This document shows positions 24,921 to 33,025 of a DNA stretch of 39,756 bases, one piece after another. The stretch comes from an uncultured Clostridia bacterium (GTDB taxonomy: Bacteria; Bacillota; Clostridia; Oscillospirales; Acutalibacteraceae), in assembly GCA_944380775.1 (NCBI GenBank), contig CALWIP010000015.1, positions 1 through 39,756 on the forward strand, in the 5' to 3' direction. How positions within the stretch are numbered: the first letter of the stretch is position 1; the number at the start of each line of letters is the position of its first letter. Position numbers and translations under genes: made by a program. The notes beneath the pieces were generated by a model. The model was not told where the DNA came from, made no database searches, and worked only from the letters and a program-made list of their open reading frames with translations.

Positions 24921-25185
24921 AAAAACGCCCCCTGCGTAATGCAGAGGGCGGATTTCCCGCGGTACCACCTCAATTTACCAGCGTCTCGCGGCGCTGGCCT
25001 CACGGGTACAAAAATACCCCCGCGCGGTAACGTGCGCACACGGCCCCGCCTACTGTGGGTTCAGCGGAGCGGCTCCGGGAGGTATTTCGCCCGCCGTCCT
25101 GCGCCGGTCTTCCACCAGCCGCCGGCTCTCTGCGCCAGTCCCTGCGGGGTACTTCTTCCCATCTTCGCCGTTTTCTCTATCGCGT
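24921..25185 (-). promoter_or_regulatory. T-box riboswitch, Tyr specifier, controlling tyrS
   Basis: The minus-strand leader has all T-box landmarks. Stem I carries GAAGATGGG and the AGAGAGCC...GGTGGAAG distal loop elements. The specifier loop GAAATACCTCCCGGAG presents TAC (25,084-25,082), a Tyr codon matching the gene. The 14-nt T-box GAGGTGGTACCGCGG lies at 24,971-24,957. The terminator GCCCTCTGC...GCAGGGGGC with GTTTTT is at 24,949-24,921. Uncharged tRNA-Tyr should stabilise the antiterminator. Confidence 0.93.
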
Positions 25186-25187
25186 TC

Positions 25188-25216
25188 AGTATAGCGGAAT
25201 CCTCCCTAAATGTCAA
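25188..25216 (-). promoter_or_regulatory. Promoter of tyrS
   Basis: On the minus strand consensus TTGACA (25,216-25,211), 17-bp spacer, TATACT (25,193-25,188). Confidence 0.85.
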
Positions 25217-25228
25217 GCTTTGCGGCTC

Positions 25229-25257
25229 TGGACTTTTCGCGCCGCGCCTTTTATAAT
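25229..25257 (+). promoter_or_regulatory. Promoter of the UvrA2-like gene
   Basis: TGGACT (25,229-25,234), 17-bp spacer, TATAAT (25,252-25,257). It stands back to back with the tyrS promoter; the two -35 boxes are 12 bp apart. Confidence 0.75.
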
Positions 25258-25296
25258 GAAAAGGATCCTATTTGATTGGAAGGAAAGGGAGAACGG

Positions 25297-27783
25297 ATGA
25301 GAAACGAACCTTCTGCGCCGCGCGCCATCCAGGTCCGCGGCGCGCGCGTACACAACCTGAAAAATATCGACGTCGAGATCCCGCTGAACCAGATTGTCGG
25401 CATCGCCGGGGTCTCCGGCTCCGGGAAATCCTCTCTGGCGCTCGGCGTGCTGTATGCGGAGGGTTCCCGGCGCTACCTGGAGGCGCTTTCCACCTACACC
25501 CGCCGCCGCATGACACAGGCCGCGCGCGCCGACGTGGACGAGGTGCTCTACGTCCCGGCGGCGCTGGCGCTGCACCAGCGGCCCGGCGTGCCGGGCATCC
25601 GAAGCACGTTCGGCACCGGCACCGAGCTGCTCAACAGCCTGCGCCTGATGTTTTCCCGCCTGGCGGAGCACCGCTGCCCCAATGGCCATTTCCACGCGCC
25701 GTCGCTGGCCGTGGCGGCCGGACAGCCGCTGGTTTGCCCCGCCTGCGGCGCGGTTTTTTACGCGCCCAGCGCGGAAGAGCTTGCGTTCAACAGCCAGGGC
25801 GCGTGCCGCGCCTGCGGCGGGACCGGCACGGTGCACACGGTGGACCGCTCCACGCTGGTGCCGGACGAGTCGCTCACCATCGACGAAGGCGCCGTCGCGC
25901 CGTGGAACACGCTGATGTGGTCCCTGATGACGGACGTCTGCCGCGCGATGGGCGTGCGCACCGATGTGCCGTTCCGCGAACTGACGGAGCAGGAAAAGGA
26001 GATCGTCTACGACGGGCCGGCGGTAAAAAAGCATATTTTTTACCACCCCAAAAATTCCGAGCAGGCCGGGGAACTCGATTTTACCTATTATAGCGCCGTT
26101 TACACGGTGGAAAACGCGCTTGCCAAGGTCAAAGATGAAAAAGGCATGAAGCGTGTAGAAAAGTTCCTCAAAGAATCCCTTTGCCCGGACTGCGGCGGCA
26201 CGCGCCTTTCGCCGGCCGCCCGCGCGCCCCGGCTGCGCGGCATCGGCCTGGATGAGGCGTGCCGGATGACGCTCTCAAAGCTCACGGAATGGGTCTCGGG
26301 CGTGCCGGCCTCCCTGCCGGAGGAACTGCGCCCCATGGCGGAGGCCATCTGCGCGTCGTTCCAGTCCGCCGCCCGGCGGTTGATGGACCTTGGCCTCGGC
26401 TACCTCTCGCTGGACCGGGCGGCGGCGACGCTCTCCACCGGGGAACGCCAGCGGATGCAGCTGGCCCGCGCCGTGCGGAACCGCACCACCGGCGTGCTGT
26501 ATGTGCTGGACGAGCCGTCCATCGGCCTGCACCCTTCGAACCTGGAGGGCCTGGCCGCGGTGATGCGCGACCTTGTCGCCGACGGCAATTCCGTCCTGCT
26601 GGTGGACCACGACACCCAGGTCCTCTCGCAGGCCGGCTGGATTGTCGAGATGGGGCCGGGCGCCGGTGCGAACGGCGGCAAGGTGCTTGCGCAGGGCACG
26701 GTCCCCGCGCTGCGGGAAAATCCCGCGTCCCAGATTGGCCCGTTCCTGTGCGGCGGCGGCCGCGCGCCGCTGCGGGGCCGCGGCCCGGCGTTGTTCTCCG
26801 CAGGGCGCATCCGCCTTTCCACGGCGGCCGTCCACACCGTGAAGCCGCTCTCCGTCGAGATTCCCAAAGGCCGCCTCACTGTTGTAACCGGGGTCTCCGG
26901 CTCCGGCAAGACCACGCTCGTGCTGGAAAGCCTTGTCCCCGCGCTGGAAGCCGCCACCACAGGGAAACCTCTCCCCGCCCATGTCCGTTCCATAGAGGCG
27001 CCGGGCATTTCCCGCGTCAAATTGATCGACGCCACGCCGATCGGCATCAATATCCGCTCGACCGTGGCGACTTACGCGAATGTCCACGACGAATTGCGCA
27101 AAATTTTCGCGCGGCAGGCCGCAGCGCGGGAACGCGGCCTAAAGGCCGGCGATTTCTCCTACAACACCGGCAAGCTGCGCTGCCCTACCTGCGACGGCGC
27201 CGGGTCCATCAGCCTCGACGTCCAATTCCTGCCCGACGTCGAGATCCCCTGCCCGGACTGCCGCGGTTCCCGCTACGGGCGGGAGGCCGGCCTGGTGCGG
27301 GCGGGCAACGGTTTCTCCCTGCCGGAGCTCATGGCAATGGACATCGATTCGGCGTTAGGCGCTTGCAGCGGCTGGAAGCTGGCGGCGCAGCGTTTGCAGG
27401 TGCTCAAGGACCTAGGCCTCGGCTACCTGACGCTCGGCGAAGCGACGCCGAGCCTTTCCGGCGGCGAAGCGCAGCGCCTCAAGCTGGCGAGCGAGATGGG
27501 CAGGGCGCAAACGGACGCCGTTTTTGTCTTCGACGAGCCGACCATCGGCCTGCACCCGCTCGACGTGCGCACGCTGCTCGGCGTGTTCCAGACGCTGCTG
27601 GGGCAGGGCGCCACCGTGCTCGTCATCGAGCACGACCTCGACGTCATCCGCCGCGCGGACTACCTGATCGACATGGGGCCGGGCGGCGGGGAAGAAGGGG
27701 GCCGTATCGTCGCGTGCGGCGCGCCCGCCGAGCTCGCGGCAAACCCTGCAAGCATAACCGGGCGCTTCCTGGCCCAGGCTTGA
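25297..27783 (+). CDS. UvrA2-like ABC ATPase (UvrA paralogue lacking the UvrB-binding domain)
   Basis: An 828-aa protein with two UvrA-type ABC modules. Walker A motifs are GVSGSGKSS (about 37-45) and GVSGSGKTT (about 531-539). ABC signatures are LSTGERQRM and LSGGEAQRL, with Walker B VLDEPSIGLHP and VFDEPTIGLHP. Zinc cysteine pairs CPAC/CRAC and CPTC/CPDC are present. It is over 100 residues shorter than housekeeping UvrA (about 940), and the segment after TFGTGTELLNSLRLMFSRL, where UvrA1 has its UvrB-binding domain, is missing. This matches class II UvrA (UvrA2, DrrC-like), tied to DNA-damage or antibiotic tolerance. The ATG at 25,297 has GGGAG; a TTG seven codons earlier is less likely. 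Confidence 0.9.
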   Translation: MRNEPSAPRAIQVRGARVHNLKNIDVEIPLNQIVGIAGVSGSGKSSLALGVLYAEGSRRYLEALSTYTRRRMTQAARADVDEVLYVPAALALHQRPGVPGIRSTFGTGTELLNSLRLMFSRLAEHRCPNGHFHAPSLAVAAGQPLVCPACGAVFYAPSAEELAFNSQGACRACGGTGTVHTVDRSTLVPDESLTIDEGAVAPWNTLMWSLMTDVCRAMGVRTDVPFRELTEQEKEIVYDGPAVKKHIFYHPKNSEQAGELDFTYYSAVYTVENALAKVKDEKGMKRVEKFLKESLCPDCGGTRLSPAARAPRLRGIGLDEACRMTLSKLTEWVSGVPASLPEELRPMAEAICASFQSAARRLMDLGLGYLSLDRAAATLSTGERQRMQLARAVRNRTTGVLYVLDEPSIGLHPSNLEGLAAVMRDLVADGNSVLLVDHDTQVLSQAGWIVEMGPGAGANGGKVLAQGTVPALRENPASQIGPFLCGGGRAPLRGRGPALFSAGRIRLSTAAVHTVKPLSVEIPKGRLTVVTGVSGSGKTTLVLESLVPALEAATTGKPLPAHVRSIEAPGISRVKLIDATPIGINIRSTVATYANVHDELRKIFARQAAARERGLKAGDFSYNTGKLRCPTCDGAGSISLDVQFLPDVEIPCPDCRGSRYGREAGLVRAGNGFSLPELMAMDIDSALGACSGWKLAAQRLQVLKDLGLGYLTLGEATPSLSGGEAQRLKLASEMGRAQTDAVFVFDEPTIGLHPLDVRTLLGVFQTLLGQGATVLVIEHDLDVIRRADYLIDMGPGGGEEGGRIVACGAPAELAANPASITGRFLAQA

Positions 27784-27833
27784 CCGGCCTCTTGGGGGCT
27801 TCCCTGCAGAGAATCTTTTCGCCTGATTCCCCT

Positions 27834-28364
27834 TTACAAGGCAAACGCCGTTTCCCGGGCCGGCGCGGTAAGCAGCCGGACAGCGCTTGCGGCCAGCAGG
27901 GGGTATAGCTCCGGCCGCCTGCGGTAACGCACGGCGATTTCGCGCGGCTCCAGGATCTCCCCGCGCAGGTTTTTCACCGTCCGCTGTAGGCTCACAAAGG
28001 CCCTGTGGTCCTCCAGGCTGGAGGCGCTGAGGGTGTCCTGTGGCGATGCCCCGCAGGCAATGGCCAGCGTCCCGGTCCCCTGCAGCGCCTGCGCCGCAGC
28101 GTGGTTCCCCGTTTCAAATACGGCGATGACGCCGGAGGGCAGTTCCCTCCCTTTGCCACAAAAATCACTGCCGAACAGCAAGATCCCCTGGTCCAGCGCA
28201 AGCGCCGGCACGCCGCGGCTCTCATAGAGCAGGAATTCCGGCTGCCCGCCGCCGTATTGGCGCAGCGCGCCGCCGCCGCACAGCCAGACGCCGCCGGGCT
28301 CCAGCAGCGGAAGCAACGTTTCCCGCAGCGCGCCGCGATCCCCGCATACGATCAGCGCGGTCAT
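27834..28364 (-). CDS. Hypothetical protein of 176 residues
   Basis: I do not recognise a family. The protein starts TALIVCGDRGALRETLLPLLEPGG, which looks like the first beta-alpha unit of a Rossmann-like fold. The middle has LALDQGILLFGSDFCGK, and the end is basic and then hydrophobic (RYRRRPELYPLLAASAVRLL). No signal peptide or clear membrane helix. Coding character is good and GGGAGG precedes the ATG, so it is probably a real gene. It sits alone, leftward, between the UvrA2-like gene and the trp leader, with a 50-bp convergent gap and no obvious terminator. Confidence 0.65.
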   Translation of the reverse strand: MTALIVCGDRGALRETLLPLLEPGGVWLCGGGALRQYGGGQPEFLLYESRGVPALALDQGILLFGSDFCGKGRELPSGVIAVFETGNHAAAQALQGTGTLAIACGASPQDTLSASSLEDHRAFVSLQRTVKNLRGEILEPREIAVRYRRRPELYPLLAASAVRLLTAPARETAFAL

Positions 28365-28424
28365 GCGCCTCCCTCCCTTTCGGTTTACAGTATGCGCCGC
28401 ACGCCGGGCAATATGCGCCGCCCC

Positions 28425-28453
28425 TTGACAGCGGCGCCACTTTGCGCTATACT
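28425..28453 (+). promoter_or_regulatory. Promoter of the trpBA operon
   Basis: Consensus TTGACA (28,425-28,430), 17-bp spacer, TATACT (28,448-28,453). Predicted start near 28,460. Confidence 0.88.
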
Positions 28454-28457
28454 TCTT

Positions 28458-28745
28458 AGCAGTGAAACCGTTGACGCGGAGATAACGGCGGCGATGCCTT
28501 CCCAGAGAGCCTGCGGCGCTGCGAAGCAGGCAAGAAACAAACCGTCAAATGGACCGCTGAGGGTGCGGGGAAACGCCGTGTGGGCGGAGTATTCCGCAAC
28601 GTGCCGGCATACGTTAGTTGCCGGGGGTATTCCTGTACCCCGTGCAAGCGCACAGCCCGCCGGGCTGTGAATCAAGGTGGCACCGCGGATAAAGCATTTT
28701 ATTCGTCCTTGACAGAAATGGATGTTCTGCCGGGGGCGTTTTCTT
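28458..28745 (+). promoter_or_regulatory. T-box riboswitch, Trp specifier, controlling trpBA
   Basis: Stem I contains AGAGAGCC and GCAAGAAACAAACCG elements. The specifier loop CAAATGGACCGCTGAGGG presents TGG (28,550-28,552), the Trp codon. A pseudoknot/stem II-III region follows, then the T-box AAGGTGGCACCGCGG at 28,674-28,688. The terminator pairs CGTCCTTGACAGAA (28,704-28,717) with TTCTGCCGGGGGCG (28,725-28,738), with one mismatch, and ends in TTTTCTTTTTT. The CGTCC that pairs with the T-box in the antiterminator is part of this stem, as expected. Confidence 0.93.
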
Positions 28746-28751
28746 TTTTCT

Positions 28752-28780
28752 CCCCGGCCGGAACGCCGGGGATTTTTTTT
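28752..28780 (+). terminator. Second intrinsic terminator between the T-box and trpB
   Basis: CCCCGGC (28,752-28,758) pairs with GCCGGGG (28,765-28,771) around CGGAAC, followed by ATTTTTTTT. It is independent of the T-box terminator just upstream and 24 bp before the trpB start. Confidence 0.8.
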
Positions 28781-28804
28781 GATATGATGGGAAAGAAGGG
28801 GACG

Positions 28805-29998
28805 ATGGTGACAAATCCAAAGGGGCGCTTTGGCAGCTACGGGGGGCAGTATATCCCCGAGTCGCTGATGAACGCAGTCATGGAGCTCGAAGAGGCCTAC
28901 AACCATTATAAGGAGGACCCTGTGTTCCAGCAGGAGCTCAGCGCGCTGCTGCAGGACTACGCCGGGCGGCCGTCGAGGCTTTATTTCGCCAAAAAAATGA
29001 CGGAAGACCTTGGCGGCGCAAAGATCTATCTCAAGCGGGAGGACCTGAACCACACCGGCGCGCACAAGATTAACAACGTGCTCGGGCAGGCGCTGCTGGC
29101 CAAAAAGATGGGTAAGACCCGCCTTCTGGCAGAGACCGGCGCAGGGCAGCACGGCGTGGCCACGGCGACGGCCGCCGCGCTGCTGGGCATGGAGTGCGTG
29201 GTGTTCATGGGAGAAGAGGACACCCGCCGCCAGGCCTTGAATGTATACAAAATGCGGCTGCTGGGGGCTACGGTGGTACCGGTGACGACGGGTACCGCCA
29301 CGTTGAAGGACGCTTGTTCCGCCGCCTTCCGGGAGTGGACGACCCGCATTGCGGCCACCCAGTACTGCCTGGGCTCGGTGATGGGACCGCACCCGTTCCC
29401 CACCATCGTGCGCGATTTCCAGGCGGTCATCTCCCGTGAGATCAAGCAGCAGATGCTGGAAAAGGAAGGGCGCCTGCCGGACGCGGTGCTCGCGTGCGTT
29501 GGCGGCGGCTCCAACGCCATCGGCAGCTTTTATCATTTCATCGGGGACCTGGGCGTGCGGCTCATCGGCTGCGAGGCGGCCGGGCGCGGCATCGACACGT
29601 TTGAAACGGCCGCGACAGTCAACACCGGCCGCGTCGGCATTTTCCACGGCATGAAATCCTATTTCTGCCAGGACGCCTACGGCCAGATTGCGCCGGTCTA
29701 TTCGATCTCCGCAGGCCTGGATTACCCCGGCGTCGGGCCGGAACACGCTTACCTGCACGACATCGGCCGCGCGGAATACGTCCCAGTGACGGACAGCGAG
29801 GCCGTGGACGCGTTTGAATACCTTTCCCGCACAGAGGGCATCATCCCGGCCATTGAATCCGCGCACGCCGTCGCGTATGCGCGGAAGCTGGCCCCGTCGA
29901 TGCGCAAAGACCAAATCCTTGTCATCACGCTCTCGGGCCGCGGCGACAAGGATTGCGCGGCGATCGCCCGCTACAGAGGGGAGGATCTTTATGAATAA
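28805..29998 (+). CDS. trpB: Tryptophan synthase beta subunit
   Basis: A 397-aa TrpB1-type PLP enzyme that condenses indole with serine. The PLP lysine is in HTGAHKINN, the catalytic glutamate in AETGAGQHG, and the phosphate-binding loop is [16 protein letters not shown] and LSGRGDKD also match. TLKDA keeps the lysine that salt-bridges to TrpA. All catalytic features look intact and length is standard. The start at 28,805 follows AAGGGG; earlier in-frame ATGs (28,784 and 28,787) lie against a T-run with no ribosome site. It overlaps trpA by 8 bp and is the first gene of a T-box-controlled operon lacking trpE, D, C and F. Confidence 0.95.
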   Translation: MVTNPKGRFGSYGGQYIPESLMNAVMELEEAYNHYKEDPVFQQELSALLQDYAGRPSRLYFAKKMTEDLGGAKIYLKREDLNHTGAHKINNVLGQALLAKKMGKTRLLAETGAGQHGVATATAAALLGMECVVFMGEEDTRRQALNVYKMRLLGATVVPVTTGTATLKDACSAAFREWTTRIAATQYCLGSVMGPHPFPTIVRDFQAVISREIKQQMLEKEGRLPDAVLACVGGGSNAIGSFYHFIGDLGVRLIGCEAAGRGIDTFETAATVNTGRVGIFHGMKSYFCQDAYGQIAPVYSISAGLDYPGVGPEHAYLHDIGRAEYVPVTDSEAVDAFEYLSRTEGIIPAIESAHAVAYARKLAPSMRKDQILVITLSGRGDKDCAAIARYRGEDLYE

Positions 29999-30749
29999 GC
30001 TCGCGTCCGCTTTTCAAAACGGCAAAGCGCTGCTCGCATTTTTAACCTGCGGCGACCCAGACCTGGATACTACGGCCGCAGCCGCCCGCGCGGCGGAGGA
30101 AAACGGCGCTGCGCTGCTCCTTCTCGGCGTGCCGTTCTCAGACCCGACGGCGGAAGGCCCCGTTTTGCAAGCGTCGAACCTGCGCGCGCTGCGCGGCGGC
30201 GTCACGACGGACCGCATTTTGGCGTTTGTCAAAGAACTGCGCGGCAGCGTTTCCCTGCCGCTGGCGCTTTCTGCTTACGCAAACGTGGTGTTTTCCTACG
30301 GTCCGGAGCGCTTCCTCGCGGCCTGCCGGGATGCGGGCATCGGCGGCCTGCTCCTTTTTGACGTACCCTATGAAGAGCGGGGAGAATTCCTGCCGCTCTG
30401 CCGCCAATACGGCGTAGAACTGATCTCCACCGCCGCGTCCGCACCGGAGGCGCGCGTCGAACAGATTGCCCGGGAGGCCGAGGGCTTTTTGTCCCTCCTT
30501 CCCTGCGCGGAGCCGGAAGATCTCCGCGCGCTGGCGGCCTGCGCCGCCCGGTTCTCCCCGGCGCCGTGCGTTGTGGAGCCCGCCGCACCCACGGCGGAGG
30601 CGCTCCGCCGGGCCGCGGCCCTTGCAGACGGCGTTTTACTCCGGGAGCCGCTTGTCGAGCTGCTCGAGCGCTGCGGCAAAGACGCCCCGGAACAGATCGG
30701 CGCGTTCCTCCGGGAAAGCAAACGCGCCCTCGCGGGCGAACCCGCCTAA
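29991..30749 (+). CDS. trpA: Tryptophan synthase alpha-like subunit lacking catalytic residues
   Basis: A 252-aa TIM-barrel protein recognisable as TrpA. The start (LTCGDPD), GVPFSDP (46-52), YANVVF (96-101) and DVPYEE (124-129) are conserved; these include loop 2 and other segments facing TrpB. By alignment from memory to the E. coli/Salmonella enzyme, catalytic Glu49 is Leu44 and Asp60 is Glu55. Loop 6 (SRAGVTG) reads PCAEPED, so the Thr183 equivalent is gone. The phosphate-binding GFGIS and SGS motifs read VEPAA (195-199) and LRE (217-219). It should not cleave indole-3-glycerol phosphate and may be a structural activator of TrpB. GAGGGGAGG precedes the ATG. Confidence 0.85.
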   Translation: MNKLASAFQNGKALLAFLTCGDPDLDTTAAAARAAEENGAALLLLGVPFSDPTAEGPVLQASNLRALRGGVTTDRILAFVKELRGSVSLPLALSAYANVVFSYGPERFLAACRDAGIGGLLLFDVPYEERGEFLPLCRQYGVELISTAASAPEARVEQIAREAEGFLSLLPCAEPEDLRALAACAARFSPAPCVVEPAAPTAEALRRAAALADGVLLREPLVELLERCGKDAPEQIGAFLRESKRALAGEPA

Positions 30750-30755
30750 CGCGCC

Positions 30756-30788
30756 GTTTGGCGGCGCTCCGCCGGAACGCCGCCAAAC
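30756..30788 (+). other. Strong hairpin just after trpA
   Basis: An 11-bp perfect stem (GTTTGGCGGCG at 30,756-30,766 with CGCCGCCAAAC at 30,778-30,788). No U-run follows, so it is probably a 3'-end protecting structure rather than a terminator. Confidence 0.6.
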
Positions 30789-30823
30789 CGTTCGCGAATT
30801 CGAGCAATCAATTCAATAAAAGA

Positions 30824-30879
30824 CCGCCCTGCTTGCTGCCCGCGGATGACGCGGGGGCAAGCAGGGCGGTTGCTTTTTT
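30824..30879. terminator. Bidirectional terminator between trpA and GH127
   Basis: A 13-bp perfect stem (CCGCCCTGCTTGC at 30,824-30,836 with GCAAGCAGGGCGG at 30,857-30,869) and an inner CCCGCG/CGCGGG stem. TTGCTTTTTT follows on the + strand and TCTTTTATTG on the minus strand. Confidence 0.9.
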
Positions 30880-30886
30880 CAAAAGA

Positions 30887-32803
30887 TTATTTTTCGCATT
30901 CCGGGATCCAGACGCGCATCTCGCCGGGACCGCGATTGCCCCAGGTGAAGTACGGCACCGCCGTGAGGGACGCGGCTTCTTCCACCGGCGGCTCCTCGCT
31001 GTAGAGGGCGTCGCTGGTATGCAGCCGGAACCCCTTTGCGGTCAGGGTGGGCACATTCCCAATGCGCTCATCCTTCGAAGCCGCCACACTGATCTCGGCC
31101 GTCCTCGGCAGGCGCAGGGCGGAGAGTTCTGCGCCGTTGTCTACTTGCTCCACGCAATAGACCACCGGACCGCGGGCAAGCGCCACGCAACCCGCGTCTG
31201 CGCGGACCTTCGTGTTGGCGTAGATACGGCGCGGCTGCATGTCAAGCGAAAGCTCCACGACGGACCCAGCCTTCCACGCGCGGTGGAGAAGCGCATAGCC
31301 GTCCCGCACTTCGACCGGGATTTCCTGGCCGTCGACCTTGATTTCCCATTTCTTGCACCAGCCGGGGATGCGGATGGCGAATGTGAAGTCTTTGGCGGTT
31401 TCTACCGTATAAGAGACGCGGCCGTTCCACGGGTATTCAGACCGGCAGGAGATTGCTGCGCCATTCTGGCAAGAGACCTTGCCGCCCAGGAACAGATGGG
31501 CATACACGGTGTCTTCATTCTCGCCCCAAGCATACTGCCCCAGGGAAGTGACTGTACGGGCGACGTTGGGCGGGCAGCAGGCGCAGGCGTACCACTGCGG
31601 GCGCACCGGCAGCACATGGCGGTATTCCCGCAGCTTGCCGGAAACCCCGGGGACAACCTCCAGCGGGTTGACGTAGAAGAAGCGTTTGCCGTCGAGCTGC
31701 ATGCCGCTGAGCAATCCGTTGTACAACTCTTTTTCCATAATGTCGGCATATTCGCCTTTGGGTTCCAGCTCCAGCATTCTCCTGGCGAAGAAGATCATCG
31801 CCGCCGAAGCGCAGGTCTCCGCATACACGAGGTCATTGGGCAGCTCATAGTCCGCAGAGAACGCCTCGCCGTGCACCGTAGATCCCACGCCGCCCGTGAC
31901 GTACATCTTCTGCTGCACCACGTTGTTCCACAGGGTGCGGCAGGCTGCCGTCATTTCTTCGTCGCCGGTCTCGGCTGCCAGGTGCGCCATCGCCGTGTAC
32001 ATATACCCGGCGCGCACGCTGTGCCCCACCGCCTTGGTCTGCTGCTTCACCGGCGCGTAGGTCTGCGCGTAATCCCGGTCTGCCGGATCCATATCGAAGT
32101 GCTTCCAATCGAGACGTTTCTTTTCCTCTGCGAAATACTCCGGCTCCACGCCGCGCTCCTCAAGGAAATACTGGGCCGTTTCCAGATATTTCTTTTCACC
32201 GGTCACATCGTACAGGCGCAGCAACGCCAGTTCAATCTCCTGGTGGCCCGGCACGCCGCGGGTCTTGTCCTTGCCAAAGCGGCTGCAAATCAAGTCGGCG
32301 TTTTTCCGCACGATATCCAGCAAGGCGGTTTTGCCCGTCGCCTGGTAGTACGCCACGCCGGCCTCGATCATATGCCCCGCGCAGTAAAGCTCGTGGCACT
32401 CTTGCAGGTTCTGCCATTTGTGCTCAGGTTCTTTCACCGTGAAATAGGTGTCGAGATAGCCGTCGGGCTCCTGCGCGCGGCCAACCAACGCGATGACCTC
32501 ATCGGCTTCCTTCTCCAGCTCTGCATTGGGCCGGAGCACGAGGGAATACGCCACCGCTTCCAGCCATTTAGCGACGTCGCTGTCCTGAAACACCATGCCG
32601 TAGAATTCGCCCTGGCTCTCTCCCGCGGCAATGCGGAAGTTCTCAATGGCGTGGCTCTTCTCCACGCCGGGGACGGCGTCCTCCAAGATTTGCTTCTGGT
32701 AGGGGATGACCACATCCATCACCAGGTTCTGCACACCGGACCAAAAGCCGTCCTGCACGGTTACCCGCTTCAAATCTACCGCGACTTGCTTACGATTCTC
32801 CAT
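30887..32803 (-). CDS. Glycoside hydrolase family 127 (beta-L-arabinofuranosidase-like)
   Basis: A 638-aa cytoplasmic enzyme (no signal peptide) of GH127, which releases beta-L-arabinofuranose from plant glycan oligosaccharides. The cysteine nucleophile region with its zinc cysteines is seen as WYACACCPPNVAR (about 412-424), and the catalytic glutamate as ETCASAAMIFF (about 330-340). The (alpha/alpha)6 barrel occupies about 1-440 and beta-sandwich domains follow. Length matches the family (about 640-660). AAAGGAG precedes the ATG. Its promoter and terminator are its own; no arabinose transporter or regulator is adjacent, so the substrate is inferred from the family only. Confidence 0.9.
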   Translation of the reverse strand: MENRKQVAVDLKRVTVQDGFWSGVQNLVMDVVIPYQKQILEDAVPGVEKSHAIENFRIAAGESQGEFYGMVFQDSDVAKWLEAVAYSLVLRPNAELEKEADEVIALVGRAQEPDGYLDTYFTVKEPEHKWQNLQECHELYCAGHMIEAGVAYYQATGKTALLDIVRKNADLICSRFGKDKTRGVPGHQEIELALLRLYDVTGEKKYLETAQYFLEERGVEPEYFAEEKKRLDWKHFDMDPADRDYAQTYAPVKQQTKAVGHSVRAGYMYTAMAHLAAETGDEEMTAACRTLWNNVVQQKMYVTGGVGSTVHGEAFSADYELPNDLVYAETCASAAMIFFARRMLELEPKGEYADIMEKELYNGLLSGMQLDGKRFFYVNPLEVVPGVSGKLREYRHVLPVRPQWYACACCPPNVARTVTSLGQYAWGENEDTVYAHLFLGGKVSCQNGAAISCRSEYPWNGRVSYTVETAKDFTFAIRIPGWCKKWEIKVDGQEIPVEVRDGYALLHRAWKAGSVVELSLDMQPRRIYANTKVRADAGCVALARGPVVYCVEQVDNGAELSALRLPRTAEISVAASKDERIGNVPTLTAKGFRLHTSDALYSEEPPVEEAASLTAVPYFTWGNRGPGEMRVWIPECEK

Positions 32804-32899
32804 GATCCTTCTCCTTTACCGGCCTTTCAAAATCCCAGCGGCGCAGCCCCGCCAAAGCCTTCCCACACCGCCGGGTCCACTCCATAAAAGGTCAAGTTT

Positions 32900-32928
32900 A
32901 CAGTATCATATCCCACCCTGTTTGTCAA
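32900..32928 (-). promoter_or_regulatory. Promoter of the GH127 gene
   Basis: On the minus strand consensus TTGACA (32,928-32,923), 17-bp spacer, weak TACTGT (32,905-32,900). The strong -35 with poor -10 suggests help from an activator. The rest of the 222-bp gap (32,804-33,025) shows no other clear signal. Confidence 0.55.
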
Positions 32929-33025
32929 TCTGTTTTTGAAGGGGCAGAAAAATTCAGCTCTTTTAGAAGGAAGAAATTCCAAAGCAGTCCAGGCTCGCGG
33001 CGCCCTGGCCTTCTTTTCCCCCGCC

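Noticed and set aside
26259-27908. A 549-codon + strand frame inside the UvrA2-like gene
   Set aside because: Same strand, shifted frame, Arg/Ala/Pro/Gly-rich translation with no domain; the UvrA2 frame carries all ABC motifs.
28385-29914. A 509-codon open frame antisense to trpB and the T-box leader
   Set aside because: It runs through the T-box and its terminators, and trpB on the other strand is unambiguous.
30566-32887. A 773-codon open frame antisense to trpA and GH127
   Set aside because: It crosses the bidirectional terminator and covers a clearly homologous GH127 gene on the other strand; composition is that of a reverse-strand shadow (His/Arg/Val-rich).
32804-32890. A short leader peptide upstream of GH127 (ATGGAGTGGACC...)
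   Set aside because: No ribosome site, no regulatory codons run and no terminator or antiterminator structure accompanies it.
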